Part shown: positions 7,938 through 15,827 of the stretch, piece by piece | Position numbering within the stretch: the stretch's first letter is position 1 | Layout: every line of letters begins with the position of its first letter | Assembly: GCA_043497085.1 (NCBI GenBank) | Contig: JBIEKI010000011.1 | Reading direction: 5' to 3' (one strand) | Source of the DNA: Thalassobacillus sp043497085 | GTDB lineage: Bacteria > Bacillota > Bacilli > Bacillales > Halobacillaceae | Length of the DNA: 64,000 bases | Position numbers and translations under genes: made by a program | The notes under the pieces: generated by a model | Database searches by the model: none | What the model was told of the DNA's origin: nothing | What the model saw: the letters and a program-made list of their open reading frames with translations, nothing else

Positions 7938-8747
7938 CTAAGGATACTTATTATGAAAATAATCAATCGGAACGGCGAGGCCAACCCTTCCATGCTCTTC
8001 ATGTTTTAATGTAGCAAACACGACGCCGATCACTTCACTTTCTTCATTAATGACCGGACTTCCACTGTTACCTTTATAAATAGGCGCATCCAACATCATG
8101 ACCGGCTGATTCCAACTTTCCAGCTTTGTGTAATCGATGATCGTCCCCTGGTTAGCAATTCCTGTAAACCTCAATGGGTTGCCGATAAAATAAAAGTGTT
8201 CTTCCGATTCAAACTTCGTCTCTTCAGCCAGGTCAAGATGGGGGAGCGATTCTCCTTCCACCTTAAGGACGGCCAGATCGACGTCAGGAAAAGCTGCTTC
8301 CACTTCCGCATGAAACAAACCTTCCTCCGGGAATGCGACCGAGATCCGTTTTTCATCTTCAATCACATGATGATTCGTTATAATCGTCCCATCCCCTGTG
8401 ATCGCAAATCCAGTTCCTTTGCTTTGGCCTGCTTTTACTACGACAACCGCTTCTTGATAATCATCAATGACAGGATTGGTAGACAGCTTTGCAGAAGTAA
8501 CCAAAAAATCGATGGCAGGTATCGAATAAGTCTGAGGGATGACTGCCGCTAAATTCAATACCATAACGATAGCGACAAGCCAGAACGCCCACTTAGGGAA
8601 GGGACGTTTCGACTCCTCTTTTTCTGCCTGGGCACGAGCGATCGCCTTTCTTTTTTCTTCCTGGACGAGCTCATACATTTCCTCATCATCAATTTCTTCA
8701 TATAAGTCTTCATCAATGATATCCTGTTTTCGGTCATCTCTCTCCAT
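7938..8747 (-). CDS. Membrane-tethered trypsin-like serine protease (HtrA-type, no PDZ)
   Basis: 269 aa. An acidic, charged cytoplasmic N-terminus (about 50 residues) leads into one TM helix (WAFWLVAIVMVLNLAAVI), then a trypsin/HtrA-fold domain. The catalytic triad is visible: His127 in TNHHVIE, Asp157 in DVDLAVLK and Ser228 in GNSGSP. The chain ends about 40 residues after the serine, so the PDZ domain of HtrA/HtrB/YyxA is absent. It probably cuts misfolded or specific envelope proteins outside the membrane. The gene stands alone; it ends at a strong terminator and lies downstream of bmrD. Confidence 0.88.
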   Translation of the reverse strand: MERDDRKQDIIDEDLYEEIDDEEMYELVQEEKRKAIARAQAEKEESKRPFPKWAFWLVAIVMVLNLAAVIPQTYSIPAIDFLVTSAKLSTNPVIDDYQEAVVVVKAGQSKGTGFAITGDGTIITNHHVIEDEKRISVAFPEEGLFHAEVEAAFPDVDLAVLKVEGESLPHLDLAEETKFESEEHFYFIGNPLRFTGIANQGTIIDYTKLESWNQPVMMLDAPIYKGNSGSPVINEESEVIGVVFATLKHEEHGRVGLAVPIDYFHNKYP

Positions 8748-8780
8748 GATGCCGCCACCTCATTAACAAAATCAGCGAGC

Positions 8781-10808
8781 CTACATCGCGGTCGCTTTCA
8801 ATCTCCCCTGCTGCATTTGATACATCTGATAATATAGACCTTTTTCAGAAATCAATTGCGCATGGGTTCCCTTTTCCATCATTGTACCATGATGTAACAC
8901 AAAAATTTGGTCAGCTTGCTGAATTGTAGACAACCGGTGAGCGATTACTAACGTCGTTCGCCCTTCTTTAAGGACTTGGAGTGCATCCTGAATCAGCTTT
9001 TCAGTCTCGGTGTCGATATTAGCCGTCGCCTCATCAAGAATAAGAATCGCAGGGTCGAAAGCAAGTGCCCTCGCAAAAGAAATCAACTGCCTCTCTCCCA
9101 TTGAAAGGGAACTCCCTTTCTCTTTGACCGGTTCATCATATTGATTCGGCAGCTTTTCAACAAACCGGTCTGCTCCTACCGCTTTCAAGGCATCAATCGC
9201 CATTTCCCGGGAAATATTCGGGTCATTCATCGTTACATTCGACAAAATAGTTCCAGTGAAAATGAATGGATCCTGAAGGACGATTCCCATATGACTGCGC
9301 ACCTGCTGTCTGGACCATTCTTTCGTGTCTTTACCATCAATAGTTATCCTGCCTTTTTGCGGGTCGTAAAATCGGAAGAGAAGATTCATGATTGAGCTCT
9401 TTCCTGATCCTGTATGCCCCACAAATGCAGCTGTCTGACCAGCTTTTACTTCAAAATCAATATCTTTGAGAATATAATCATCTTTTTCATAAGCAAACGA
9501 TACGTGGTCAAACCGTACATTTCCGTGATAACGAGGAACTTTGGCATCCTTGACGTTTTCGCCATCTTCTTCCATCAATTCAAATACACGTCCTGCCGCT
9601 ACCCGCGCTTGCTCCAGTTGTGGCAGTTGATTGACCAGGTCATTGACAGGCTGGAACAAACGCGTCAAGTAATCAACAAACGCATAAAGTACTCCCACGG
9701 TGATAACACCCTCCGCACCCATCGACTGAGAACCGAAATACCAGATAAACGCAACAAAAGCGAAATTGCGTAATACATTGACAAGGTTATGTGACGTCAA
9801 AGCGCTTAAGCGGATTAACTTTCGTTGATACGTGAAATGTTTTTGATTCAAAGCTTCGAATTCCTTAGATGTCTGCTTTTGCTTTCGGAAGGCCTGAATG
9901 ATTGACATTCCGTGAATCGCTTCATTAATATTCCCGTTCATATCGCTTACAGTAGAACGGACTACCTTGTTATATTTACCGCCATAATATTTGTACACAC
10001 GCATCCATACCGCTATGATTGGCAATAGCAGCAAACAAAGCATTGCTAACTTTAGGTCGAGCAAAAACAAGGCGATATAAATGCCAGTCATATAAACGAT
10101 ACTTGTAACAAAAGTAGCTAATACCCTTACATAAAGCTCACGTATCGCTTCGGTGTCATTGGTCACCCTGGCAACTACTTTTCCTGCTGGCTGATTGATG
10201 AAATAATTAATCGGCAGCCGCTGGATATGCCCGAACACGTCTTTCCTCATCCGTTGAATGATTCGGTTGGATGTTTTTTGTAACAAAAATGTGTTAACAA
10301 ATTGAAAAACAGCTGCGACCAAAAGCAATCCAATATACAAACCTAACAGCCTGTATATCGCCGGGCGCTCTGGAGCGAAAAAACTGTATAACTCCTGTAA
10401 TGACAACTTTTCTGCGTTTGCTGCGACTTCGCCATCAGGCGTATCGATTATCAGCGTATCGCCTTCGATTTGCCTTTTTCCGGTGGTTGGGACCGCCTGG
10501 TCTACAAAATAGTAGCTGGTACCCACTTGCAGCACTGTTGTCCTATCACCTGTTTCTTCTGTTCCGTCTAACCGGTCTTCTCTTTTATAAAAATCACCCT
10601 GATAGGAGGCAGTATATTCGTCCTTATTCTCCACCTGATACCATGTCGATTCGATGCCGACGACATGATTATCGATCAGACGTTTCGCTATGAAAGGGCC
10701 GGTCAATTCAAGTGCTACCGCAACGACCAGGCAAAGCAGTCCAATAGTAATTTGTTTCCGGAATTTCCAAGCATACTGAAATAATTGTTTTTCCGTTGAA
10801 CGTTTCAT
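8781..10808 (-). CDS. bmrD: Heterodimeric multidrug ABC exporter subunit BmrD
   Basis: 675 aa, close to the 673 aa of B. subtilis BmrD (YheH). TM1 is followed by an unusually long extracytoplasmic insertion (about residues 40-135), a feature of this subunit, then the rest of the six-TM domain and an ATPase domain: Walker A GHTGSGKSS, signature SMGERQ, Walker B ILILDEATANID with the catalytic Glu. It works with BmrC to expel drugs. The ATG overlaps the bmrC stop (TAATG). Expression should follow the attenuator upstream of bmrC. Confidence 0.92.
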   Translation of the reverse strand: MKRSTEKQLFQYAWKFRKQITIGLLCLVVAVALELTGPFIAKRLIDNHVVGIESTWYQVENKDEYTASYQGDFYKREDRLDGTEETGDRTTVLQVGTSYYFVDQAVPTTGKRQIEGDTLIIDTPDGEVAANAEKLSLQELYSFFAPERPAIYRLLGLYIGLLLVAAVFQFVNTFLLQKTSNRIIQRMRKDVFGHIQRLPINYFINQPAGKVVARVTNDTEAIRELYVRVLATFVTSIVYMTGIYIALFLLDLKLAMLCLLLLPIIAVWMRVYKYYGGKYNKVVRSTVSDMNGNINEAIHGMSIIQAFRKQKQTSKEFEALNQKHFTYQRKLIRLSALTSHNLVNVLRNFAFVAFIWYFGSQSMGAEGVITVGVLYAFVDYLTRLFQPVNDLVNQLPQLEQARVAAGRVFELMEEDGENVKDAKVPRYHGNVRFDHVSFAYEKDDYILKDIDFEVKAGQTAAFVGHTGSGKSSIMNLLFRFYDPQKGRITIDGKDTKEWSRQQVRSHMGIVLQDPFIFTGTILSNVTMNDPNISREMAIDALKAVGADRFVEKLPNQYDEPVKEKGSSLSMGERQLISFARALAFDPAILILDEATANIDTETEKLIQDALQVLKEGRTTLVIAHRLSTIQQADQIFVLHHGTMMEKGTHAQLISEKGLYYQMYQMQQGRLKATAM

Positions 10809-12556
10809 TATGATACTGCCCCCTTCTCATCAAGCTGCTGCATTTTATACTGAGCCTGATACCAGCCGTCAGTCTCCATCAATTGATCGTGGGTCCCTTC
10901 TTCGACAATCCTTCCGTCTTCCAAAACGATAATATGATCTGCGTGTGTGACAGCTGACAGCCTATGCGCAGCAATCAAGGTCGTTTTTCCTGTTCGTTCC
11001 TGCTTCAAATGCTGGATGATATTCGCTTCTGTTTTTCCATCGACTGCTGACATGGCATCATCTAAAATCAATATCTCAGGATCCATGATGAACGCTCTGG
11101 CAATCGCTACGCGCTGCTTTTGCCCGCCTGATAACGTGACACCGCTCTCTCCGACCTTTGTATCCAGTCCTTCTGAAAGATTTTTGATATCATCAATGAA
11201 ATGAGCAAGCTCCATAACACGGTAAATTTCTTCATCACTGGCATTTTCTTTGCCGAACTGGATATTTTCCCGCACGGTCTTTGAAAACAATACTTGATCC
11301 TGAGGAACGTATCCGATCCAGGAACGCGTCTTTTCAAGTGCAAAATTCGTGATAGGAATACCTGAAATCGTCAATGCTCCTGACATTCCAGGATACTCTC
11401 TGAGCAATTGCCGGAATAGTGTAGTTTTACCTGCTCCTGTTTTTCCGACAACACCGATGGTCTGCCCGCTTTCGATTTTCAAATCAATCTCCTGCAGCCT
11501 GGGCAGATCGGTGCCTGGATAAGTGAAGGACACTTTTTCAAACACGATGGTGCCTGGCTTCTCCAAAACTTCCGGCTGTTCCGGATCTTTTACATCTGCT
11601 TTATAATCCAGTGTTTCATTGACGCGGTCCAAAGAAGCGTTCCCCCGCTGCATGACATTGATCAGCTCACCTACTGCAAACATCGGCCAGATCAACATAC
11701 CGAGGTAAACGTTGAATGAAACTAATTCCCCAAGGGTCATTACATTTTGGAACACAAGTGAGGTCCCGTATCCGAGCCCGATCGTATATGAAATACCAAC
11801 CAATATGGTGATTGTCGGCTCAAACATCGCGTCTACTTTAGCGACTTCCACATTTTTATGGTAGACATCTTCCGTCATGGTTTTGAAACGTTCTTCATCC
11901 TGCTTTTCCTGAACAAAGGCTCGGATTACTCTTACTCCTTTGACTGATTCGAGGACATCATCATTCATATCACCAAAGGCTTTCTGGGCTTCCATGAAAC
12001 GTTCGTGGATAACTTTACCGTACCGATTCATGACGAACGCCATAATCGGCAGTGGCAGCAAAGCAGCCAAGGTAAGCTTCCAGCTGATTGTGAATCCCAT
12101 GACTGCAATCAGCAGCAACATGAAAATCGTGGAATCGACTAAGGTTAATATTCCAAAGCCCGCAGTCATATTCAACGCCTTTAAATCATTAGTGGCCCTT
12201 GCCATCAAATCACCGGTCCTAAATTTACCGAAAAAACCTGGTGTCATTTTCAAAAAATGATTCATCAATTTGGAGCGCATCGTCTGCTCCATCATGATTG
12301 CCCCGCCGAATAACGTGTAATCCCATAGAAATGAAATCGTATAACTTGCTATGATCAAACCGCCATAAATCAACAGAATTTCCAGGAGACGGTCGGATGT
12401 AAGAGCGTTGAATTGAATATCATCGATTGCCATCCCCACCAATTTTGGTGGAATGATATCAACCACACTAGCAATTATTAAAGCAATAATTGCAAAGGTA
12501 TATCGTTTCCAATGTAATTTAAAAAACCATCCTAATTTACTGAATACACCAAACAT
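10808..12556 (-). CDS. bmrC: Heterodimeric multidrug ABC exporter subunit BmrC
   Basis: 582 aa (B. subtilis BmrC/YheI is 585). Six TM helices are followed by an ATPase domain with Walker A GKTGAGKTT, signature LSGGQKQ and Walker B ILILDDAMSAVD. The catalytic Glu after Walker B is Asp here, so this is the subunit with the degenerate ATP site, as in BmrC. It is the first structural gene of the operon, preceded by a leader region with two mini-ORFs and two hairpins. In B. subtilis the operon is induced by translation-inhibiting antibiotics through attenuation. Confidence 0.93.
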   Translation of the reverse strand: MFGVFSKLGWFFKLHWKRYTFAIIALIIASVVDIIPPKLVGMAIDDIQFNALTSDRLLEILLIYGGLIIASYTISFLWDYTLFGGAIMMEQTMRSKLMNHFLKMTPGFFGKFRTGDLMARATNDLKALNMTAGFGILTLVDSTIFMLLLIAVMGFTISWKLTLAALLPLPIMAFVMNRYGKVIHERFMEAQKAFGDMNDDVLESVKGVRVIRAFVQEKQDEERFKTMTEDVYHKNVEVAKVDAMFEPTITILVGISYTIGLGYGTSLVFQNVMTLGELVSFNVYLGMLIWPMFAVGELINVMQRGNASLDRVNETLDYKADVKDPEQPEVLEKPGTIVFEKVSFTYPGTDLPRLQEIDLKIESGQTIGVVGKTGAGKTTLFRQLLREYPGMSGALTISGIPITNFALEKTRSWIGYVPQDQVLFSKTVRENIQFGKENASDEEIYRVMELAHFIDDIKNLSEGLDTKVGESGVTLSGGQKQRVAIARAFIMDPEILILDDAMSAVDGKTEANIIQHLKQERTGKTTLIAAHRLSAVTHADHIIVLEDGRIVEEGTHDQLMETDGWYQAQYKMQQLDEKGAVS

Positions 12557-12586
12557 AATCTACTCACTTCCCTTCCGCGATTCTTG

Positions 12587-12643
12587 CTATCCACTGTCTT
12601 TCCAATCTTCAATTACTTGCTTCAAACGCTTACAAATTTCCAT
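12587..12643 (-). CDS. 18-codon mini-ORF just upstream of bmrC
   Basis: ATG at 12643 is preceded by a near-perfect GAAGGAGGAG ribosome site. The peptide is MEICKRLKQVIEDWKDSG, with its stop at 12587, 31 nt before the bmrC ATG. The quality of the ribosome site is the main evidence that it is translated. It may couple ribosome traffic to bmrC initiation, or act as a second regulatory leader. No homologue is known to me. Confidence 0.5.
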   Translation of the reverse strand: MEICKRLKQVIEDWKDSG

Positions 12644-12713
12644 CGTTACTCCTCCTTCAAAACTTTATTTCTATATCAAGCAGCCAAAATAAAACTGCCT
12701 AATAACCACAAAA

Positions 12714-12738
12714 GGGCATACGCTCGTGACGTATGCCC
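12714..12738 (-). terminator. Second hairpin in the bmrCD leader
   Basis: GGGCATACG (12738-12730 read on minus) pairs with CGTATGCCC (12722-12714) across a 7-nt loop, and TTTT follows. The T-run is shorter than in the first terminator, so termination may be partial. Confidence 0.55.
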
Positions 12739-12787
12739 TGAATACATTATTAAAACCTGGCTGATCGCCAAGGCCTAATGAAAGTAT

Positions 12788-12814
12788 AAAAAAGCCACGA
12801 AGCTATTCGTGGCC
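12788..12814 (-). terminator. Attenuator terminator in the bmrCD leader
   Basis: Minus strand: GCCACGAA (12813-12806), loop TAGC, TTCGTGGC (12801-12794), then six T. The 5' arm, GGCCACG, is identical to part of the leader ribosome site and complementary to CGTGGCC inside the leader ORF, giving two mutually exclusive folds. Confidence 0.85.
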
Positions 12815-12860
12815 TATTTCCCCTATGTTCAAATAAAATTAATCAAACCCCTGCCATTGC

Positions 12861-12938
12861 TCAGGAATCAACCGGCCACGCGAGATATGAAGTTGTATGT
12901 AGAGCGGCTTGCACGTATACTACTAGTTGCTTAATCAT
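12861..12938 (-). CDS. bmrCD leader peptide (bmrB-like, 25 aa)
   Basis: ATG at 12938 with AAAGGAGG 8 nt upstream (12954-12947). The peptide begins MIKQLVVYVQAALHTTSYL and ends in AWPVDS. The last codons overlap CGTGGCC (12880-12874), one arm of the alternative fold. In B. subtilis, bmrB is a 54-codon leader that senses ribosome stalling and controls bmrCD by attenuation; this one is shorter and I see no clear sequence similarity. Function is inferred from position and RNA architecture. Confidence 0.75.
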   Translation of the reverse strand: MIKQLVVYVQAALHTTSYLAWPVDS

Positions 12939-12971
12939 TGTCGTGGCCTCCTTTAATCTTAATGATTATAT

Positions 12972-13000
12972 ATTATATAGTTTTCAAAAAATTTAATCAA
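12972..13000 (-). promoter_or_regulatory. Sigma-A promoter of the bmr leader
   Basis: TTGATT (13000-12995), 17-nt spacer, TATAAT (12977-12972) on the minus strand. The start site should fall near 12965, giving about 27 nt before the leader ATG. Confidence 0.75.
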
Positions 13001-13048
13001 CACAATAGATGGAACTTTTTTGCAAAATATTTCGACAGCACTCTCGTT

Positions 13049-14068
13049 TTAGATTCCTTGTCCAAATAAAATTGTCAGTGCTAAAACAAACACAAGCAAA
13101 GCAATAAATACAATCGACAATGGCCGGGATACATTCGCTTTCTGTACCTCTTCCCATCTGACAGGGCGAATGCCCGCAATGGAGAAAATAGTGACGGCAG
13201 CTAATAATATCGAAGAAATATTAAGCATCAGCAATACGAAGGCACCAAAAGCGTTTGTCCAAAGTGCCCCGCCAAGCGATATTCCCAACGCAACCGTGGG
13301 CGGAAGCAATGCGACTGCTACCATAACTCCGACCAGGTTACCAGATAGCCGGTTTAAAAATGCGAGCGCGCCAGCAGCACCTGATGCAATCCCCAGAAAA
13401 ATATCGGAAATAGCTACCTCGGTACGATCCCAGTATTGGTCGGTTTTCAAACCAACATCAAACATGGATCCCAGTCCAACAGAAATGACGATGACAATTA
13501 TAACACCAAAGATAGAAGCTTGAAACGCCTTCCAGAGTCTTTTGTAGTCCCCAAGAATCGAAGCAAAAGCTATGGCAATTACAGGTCCGATCATCGGAGC
13601 AATCACCATAGCGCCGATGACGACTGCTTCACTGTCTTTGATGAATCCTACTGTTGCCACAATTGCTGATAAAATAATCATCATTGTATAATTGAGCGTG
13701 ATGTTGCTGCTTTTTTCTACGTTATTAATCAATTCATGCCGGCTTGCCCGAAGCAGTAATGCCTCCTTTTCTTCTTCCTCTTGCTTCTCCTCTTCTTCCG
13801 TCTCATCCGCTTTGTTGACGGTGTCTTTTGAAAAGTATGCCCGGACGGGAAGCAGCATCGTTTCAAACCCATCAACCACACCTGCTACTCCTTCCAGATA
13901 ATCCAGTACATCCTCCACATCTTTGGTAGATACTAAAATACGGACTAACTTACGCTCCTCGGATTCATTTGACACCCAGAGCGATTGCGAATCGAATTCT
14001 TCCAATTTGTCATAGATCGATTCAAATCGTTTATTGGGAATATAAACTTCTACCAACTGCATTTCCAT
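13049..14068 (-). CDS. TIGR00341 / DUF389 family membrane protein
   Basis: 339 aa. An N-terminal soluble domain of about 85 residues (VEVYIPNKRFESIYDKLEEF) is followed by a Glu-rich linker, then six or so TM helices with the family pattern SSNITLNYTMMIILSAIVATVGF...SEAVVIGAMVIAPMIGPVIAIAFA. DUF389 proteins are conserved in bacteria, archaea and cyanobacteria with no agreed function; transport of an ion or small solute is often proposed. The gene is monocistronic and points away from the carbonic anhydrase gene. Confidence 0.85.
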   Translation of the reverse strand: MEMQLVEVYIPNKRFESIYDKLEEFDSQSLWVSNESEERKLVRILVSTKDVEDVLDYLEGVAGVVDGFETMLLPVRAYFSKDTVNKADETEEEEKQEEEEKEALLLRASRHELINNVEKSSNITLNYTMMIILSAIVATVGFIKDSEAVVIGAMVIAPMIGPVIAIAFASILGDYKRLWKAFQASIFGVIIVIVISVGLGSMFDVGLKTDQYWDRTEVAISDIFLGIASGAAGALAFLNRLSGNLVGVMVAVALLPPTVALGISLGGALWTNAFGAFVLLMLNISSILLAAVTIFSIAGIRPVRWEEVQKANVSRPLSIVFIALLVFVLALTILFGQGI

Positions 14069-14177
14069 AAGTGTTGTCTCCTTATAATGACGCAGTGTCT
14101 ATTCTAATTACATCAAAACACCTGCAAAAATGAAGAATTTTCGTTAAAATAAAACTAATCTTGTTAGGAGGGATTAC

Positions 14178-14738
14178 ATGTACTTGGATGAAATATTAGA
14201 ATATAACCGTACTTTTGTAGAAGAAAAGCAATACTTAGAATACCAGACGGACAAATTCCCCCATAAGAAACTTGTCGTGTTAAGCTGTATGGATACCAGG
14301 CTGGTAGAATTGCTTCCCAGGGCACTGAATGTTAAAAATGGGGATGTAAAAATGGTCAAAAACGCCGGTGCTGTCATAACTCACCCATTTGGCAGTGTCA
14401 TGCGCAGCCTGCTTGTCGCCATTTATGAACTGAAGGCTGACGAAATCATCGTAGTTGGCCATCATGATTGCGGCATGAAGCATTTTGACGGTGAAAATAT
14501 GATGGCTAAAATGAAAGACCAGGGAGTCACGGAAGAAACCTTTGATACACTCTCTTATGCCGGCGTTGACGTGAAAGATTGGCTGCAAGGTTTCGAGCGT
14601 GTTGAGGACTCTGTCCAGAACAGTGTCGATATGATTCGCAATCATCCTTTGCTTCCAGAAAGCACCCCCGTCCATGGACTTGTTATTGATCCAGAGACAG
14701 GGAAGCTTGATCTAGTGACAAAGGGATACCAGGAATGA
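14178..14738 (+). CDS. Beta-class carbonic anhydrase (YtiB-like)
   Basis: 186 aa. Zinc-ligand motifs are visible: CMDTRL (Cys and the Asp/Arg dyad) and HHDCGM (His and Cys). The length and order match the short beta-CA clade of Bacillus YtiB. It should interconvert CO2 and bicarbonate in the cytosol. The ATG at 14178 has GGAGGG upstream. Divergent from the DUF389 gene with a 109-bp gap. Confidence 0.88.
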   Translation: MYLDEILEYNRTFVEEKQYLEYQTDKFPHKKLVVLSCMDTRLVELLPRALNVKNGDVKMVKNAGAVITHPFGSVMRSLLVAIYELKADEIIVVGHHDCGMKHFDGENMMAKMKDQGVTEETFDTLSYAGVDVKDWLQGFERVEDSVQNSVDMIRNHPLLPESTPVHGLVIDPETGKLDLVTKGYQE

Positions 14739-14840
14739 TTAACAGAAAGCTGTCCATATATGGGCAGCTTTTATTTTTACCGGAAACTGTCATTTTTGTG
14801 GCAAAAACTCATTCGTCCAGAAAAGCAAGTTACAACTGTA

Positions 14841-15731
14841 CTATGCATTCTTTTTTGTTTTGCTTTTCGATGAAGAGGTTTTCTTTGAAGTACTTTTATT
14901 CGCAGTACTGCTTTTCTTAGTCGTTGATTTTTTCTTGGTTGTTTTTCCACCGCTTTTATTTGCTTTATCGAGTGATGCCTGCAGAGCATCCATCAAGTTG
15001 GTCACATTATCAGGCGCTTTCTTTTCTTTGGCAGTCGCAATATGTTTTTCTCCGTTTTTCTTTTCCTCAATAAGTTCCAGCAATGCATTGCGATAATCAT
15101 CCTGGTACTTCTCTGGATCGAACTCCGAGGTCAATTGATCAATCAGCATTTTTGCCGTATCCAACTCTTTCTTGACGGTTTCCCCTTTTTCAGGCACATT
15201 CGGTACATCTACGGTGGCACGGACTTCATCTGGATAATGTATCGTTTCCATTACAAGTGTGTTCTGGTAAACACGGATGACAGCCAGCTGCTCTTTAGCG
15301 CGTATCAGAATTTTAGCGACACCAATTTTGCCCGTGTCCTGCAGTGCTTCCCGCAACAGGACATATGCCTTCGAACCGCCTTCATTCGGAGATAAAAAGT
15401 AACTTTTTTCAAAATAGATCGGATCGATTTCTTCCAGGCTGACAAAATCAACAATCTCAACCGCTTTATCGGTATTTTCCTTTTTCAATTCTTCCATTTC
15501 TTCTTCATCGATCAAGACGAATTTATTCTTCGCATATTCGTACCCTTTGACGATTTCATTTTGTTCTACTTCTCGTTCACATACCGGACAAACCTTTTCA
15601 TATTTGATTGGGGATTGGCATTCTTTATGAAGCTGGCGCATCTTAACATCTTTATTTTCTGTCGCGGCATGCAATTTCACCGGGATGTTGACCAGACCGA
15701 AACTGATTGTCCCTTTCCACATCGTGTGCAT
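14841..15731 (-). CDS. ku: Ku protein, non-homologous end joining
   Basis: 296 aa. It starts MHTMWKGTISFGLVNIPVKL, the bacterial Ku core signature, and includes MRQLHKECQSPIKYEKVCP and KGYEYAKNKFVLIDEEE. The C-terminal about 35 residues are Lys/Ser/Thr-rich (KKKSTTKKSSTANKSTSKK), like the basic tails that aid DNA threading and ligase recruitment in other Ku proteins. It forms a homodimeric ring on broken DNA ends and recruits LigD, which is divergently encoded 96 bp away. In B. subtilis these genes (ykoV/ykoU) serve spores, under sigma-G control; I could not find a convincing sigma-G promoter here. Confidence 0.95.
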   Translation of the reverse strand: MHTMWKGTISFGLVNIPVKLHAATENKDVKMRQLHKECQSPIKYEKVCPVCEREVEQNEIVKGYEYAKNKFVLIDEEEMEELKKENTDKAVEIVDFVSLEEIDPIYFEKSYFLSPNEGGSKAYVLLREALQDTGKIGVAKILIRAKEQLAVIRVYQNTLVMETIHYPDEVRATVDVPNVPEKGETVKKELDTAKMLIDQLTSEFDPEKYQDDYRNALLELIEEKKNGEKHIATAKEKKAPDNVTNLMDALQASLDKANKSGGKTTKKKSTTKKSSTANKSTSKKTSSSKSKTKKNA

Positions 15732-15827
15732 TTCGTCACCTTCTTTTTCATTAGTTTGAGCATCCAGCGAAGATTTATGTTTAGCTTTTTATTTGATTGC
15801 CAAACTAACGCTATAGGTGGTGTCGTT

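Noticed and set aside
15561..15827. 89-codon N-terminal extension of ligD
   Set aside because: Lies antisense to ku and has no ribosome site; the family starts at the ligase domain.
15732..15827. Sigma-G promoters between ku and ligD
   Set aside because: No pair of TGNATA and CATNNTA elements with acceptable spacing on either strand.
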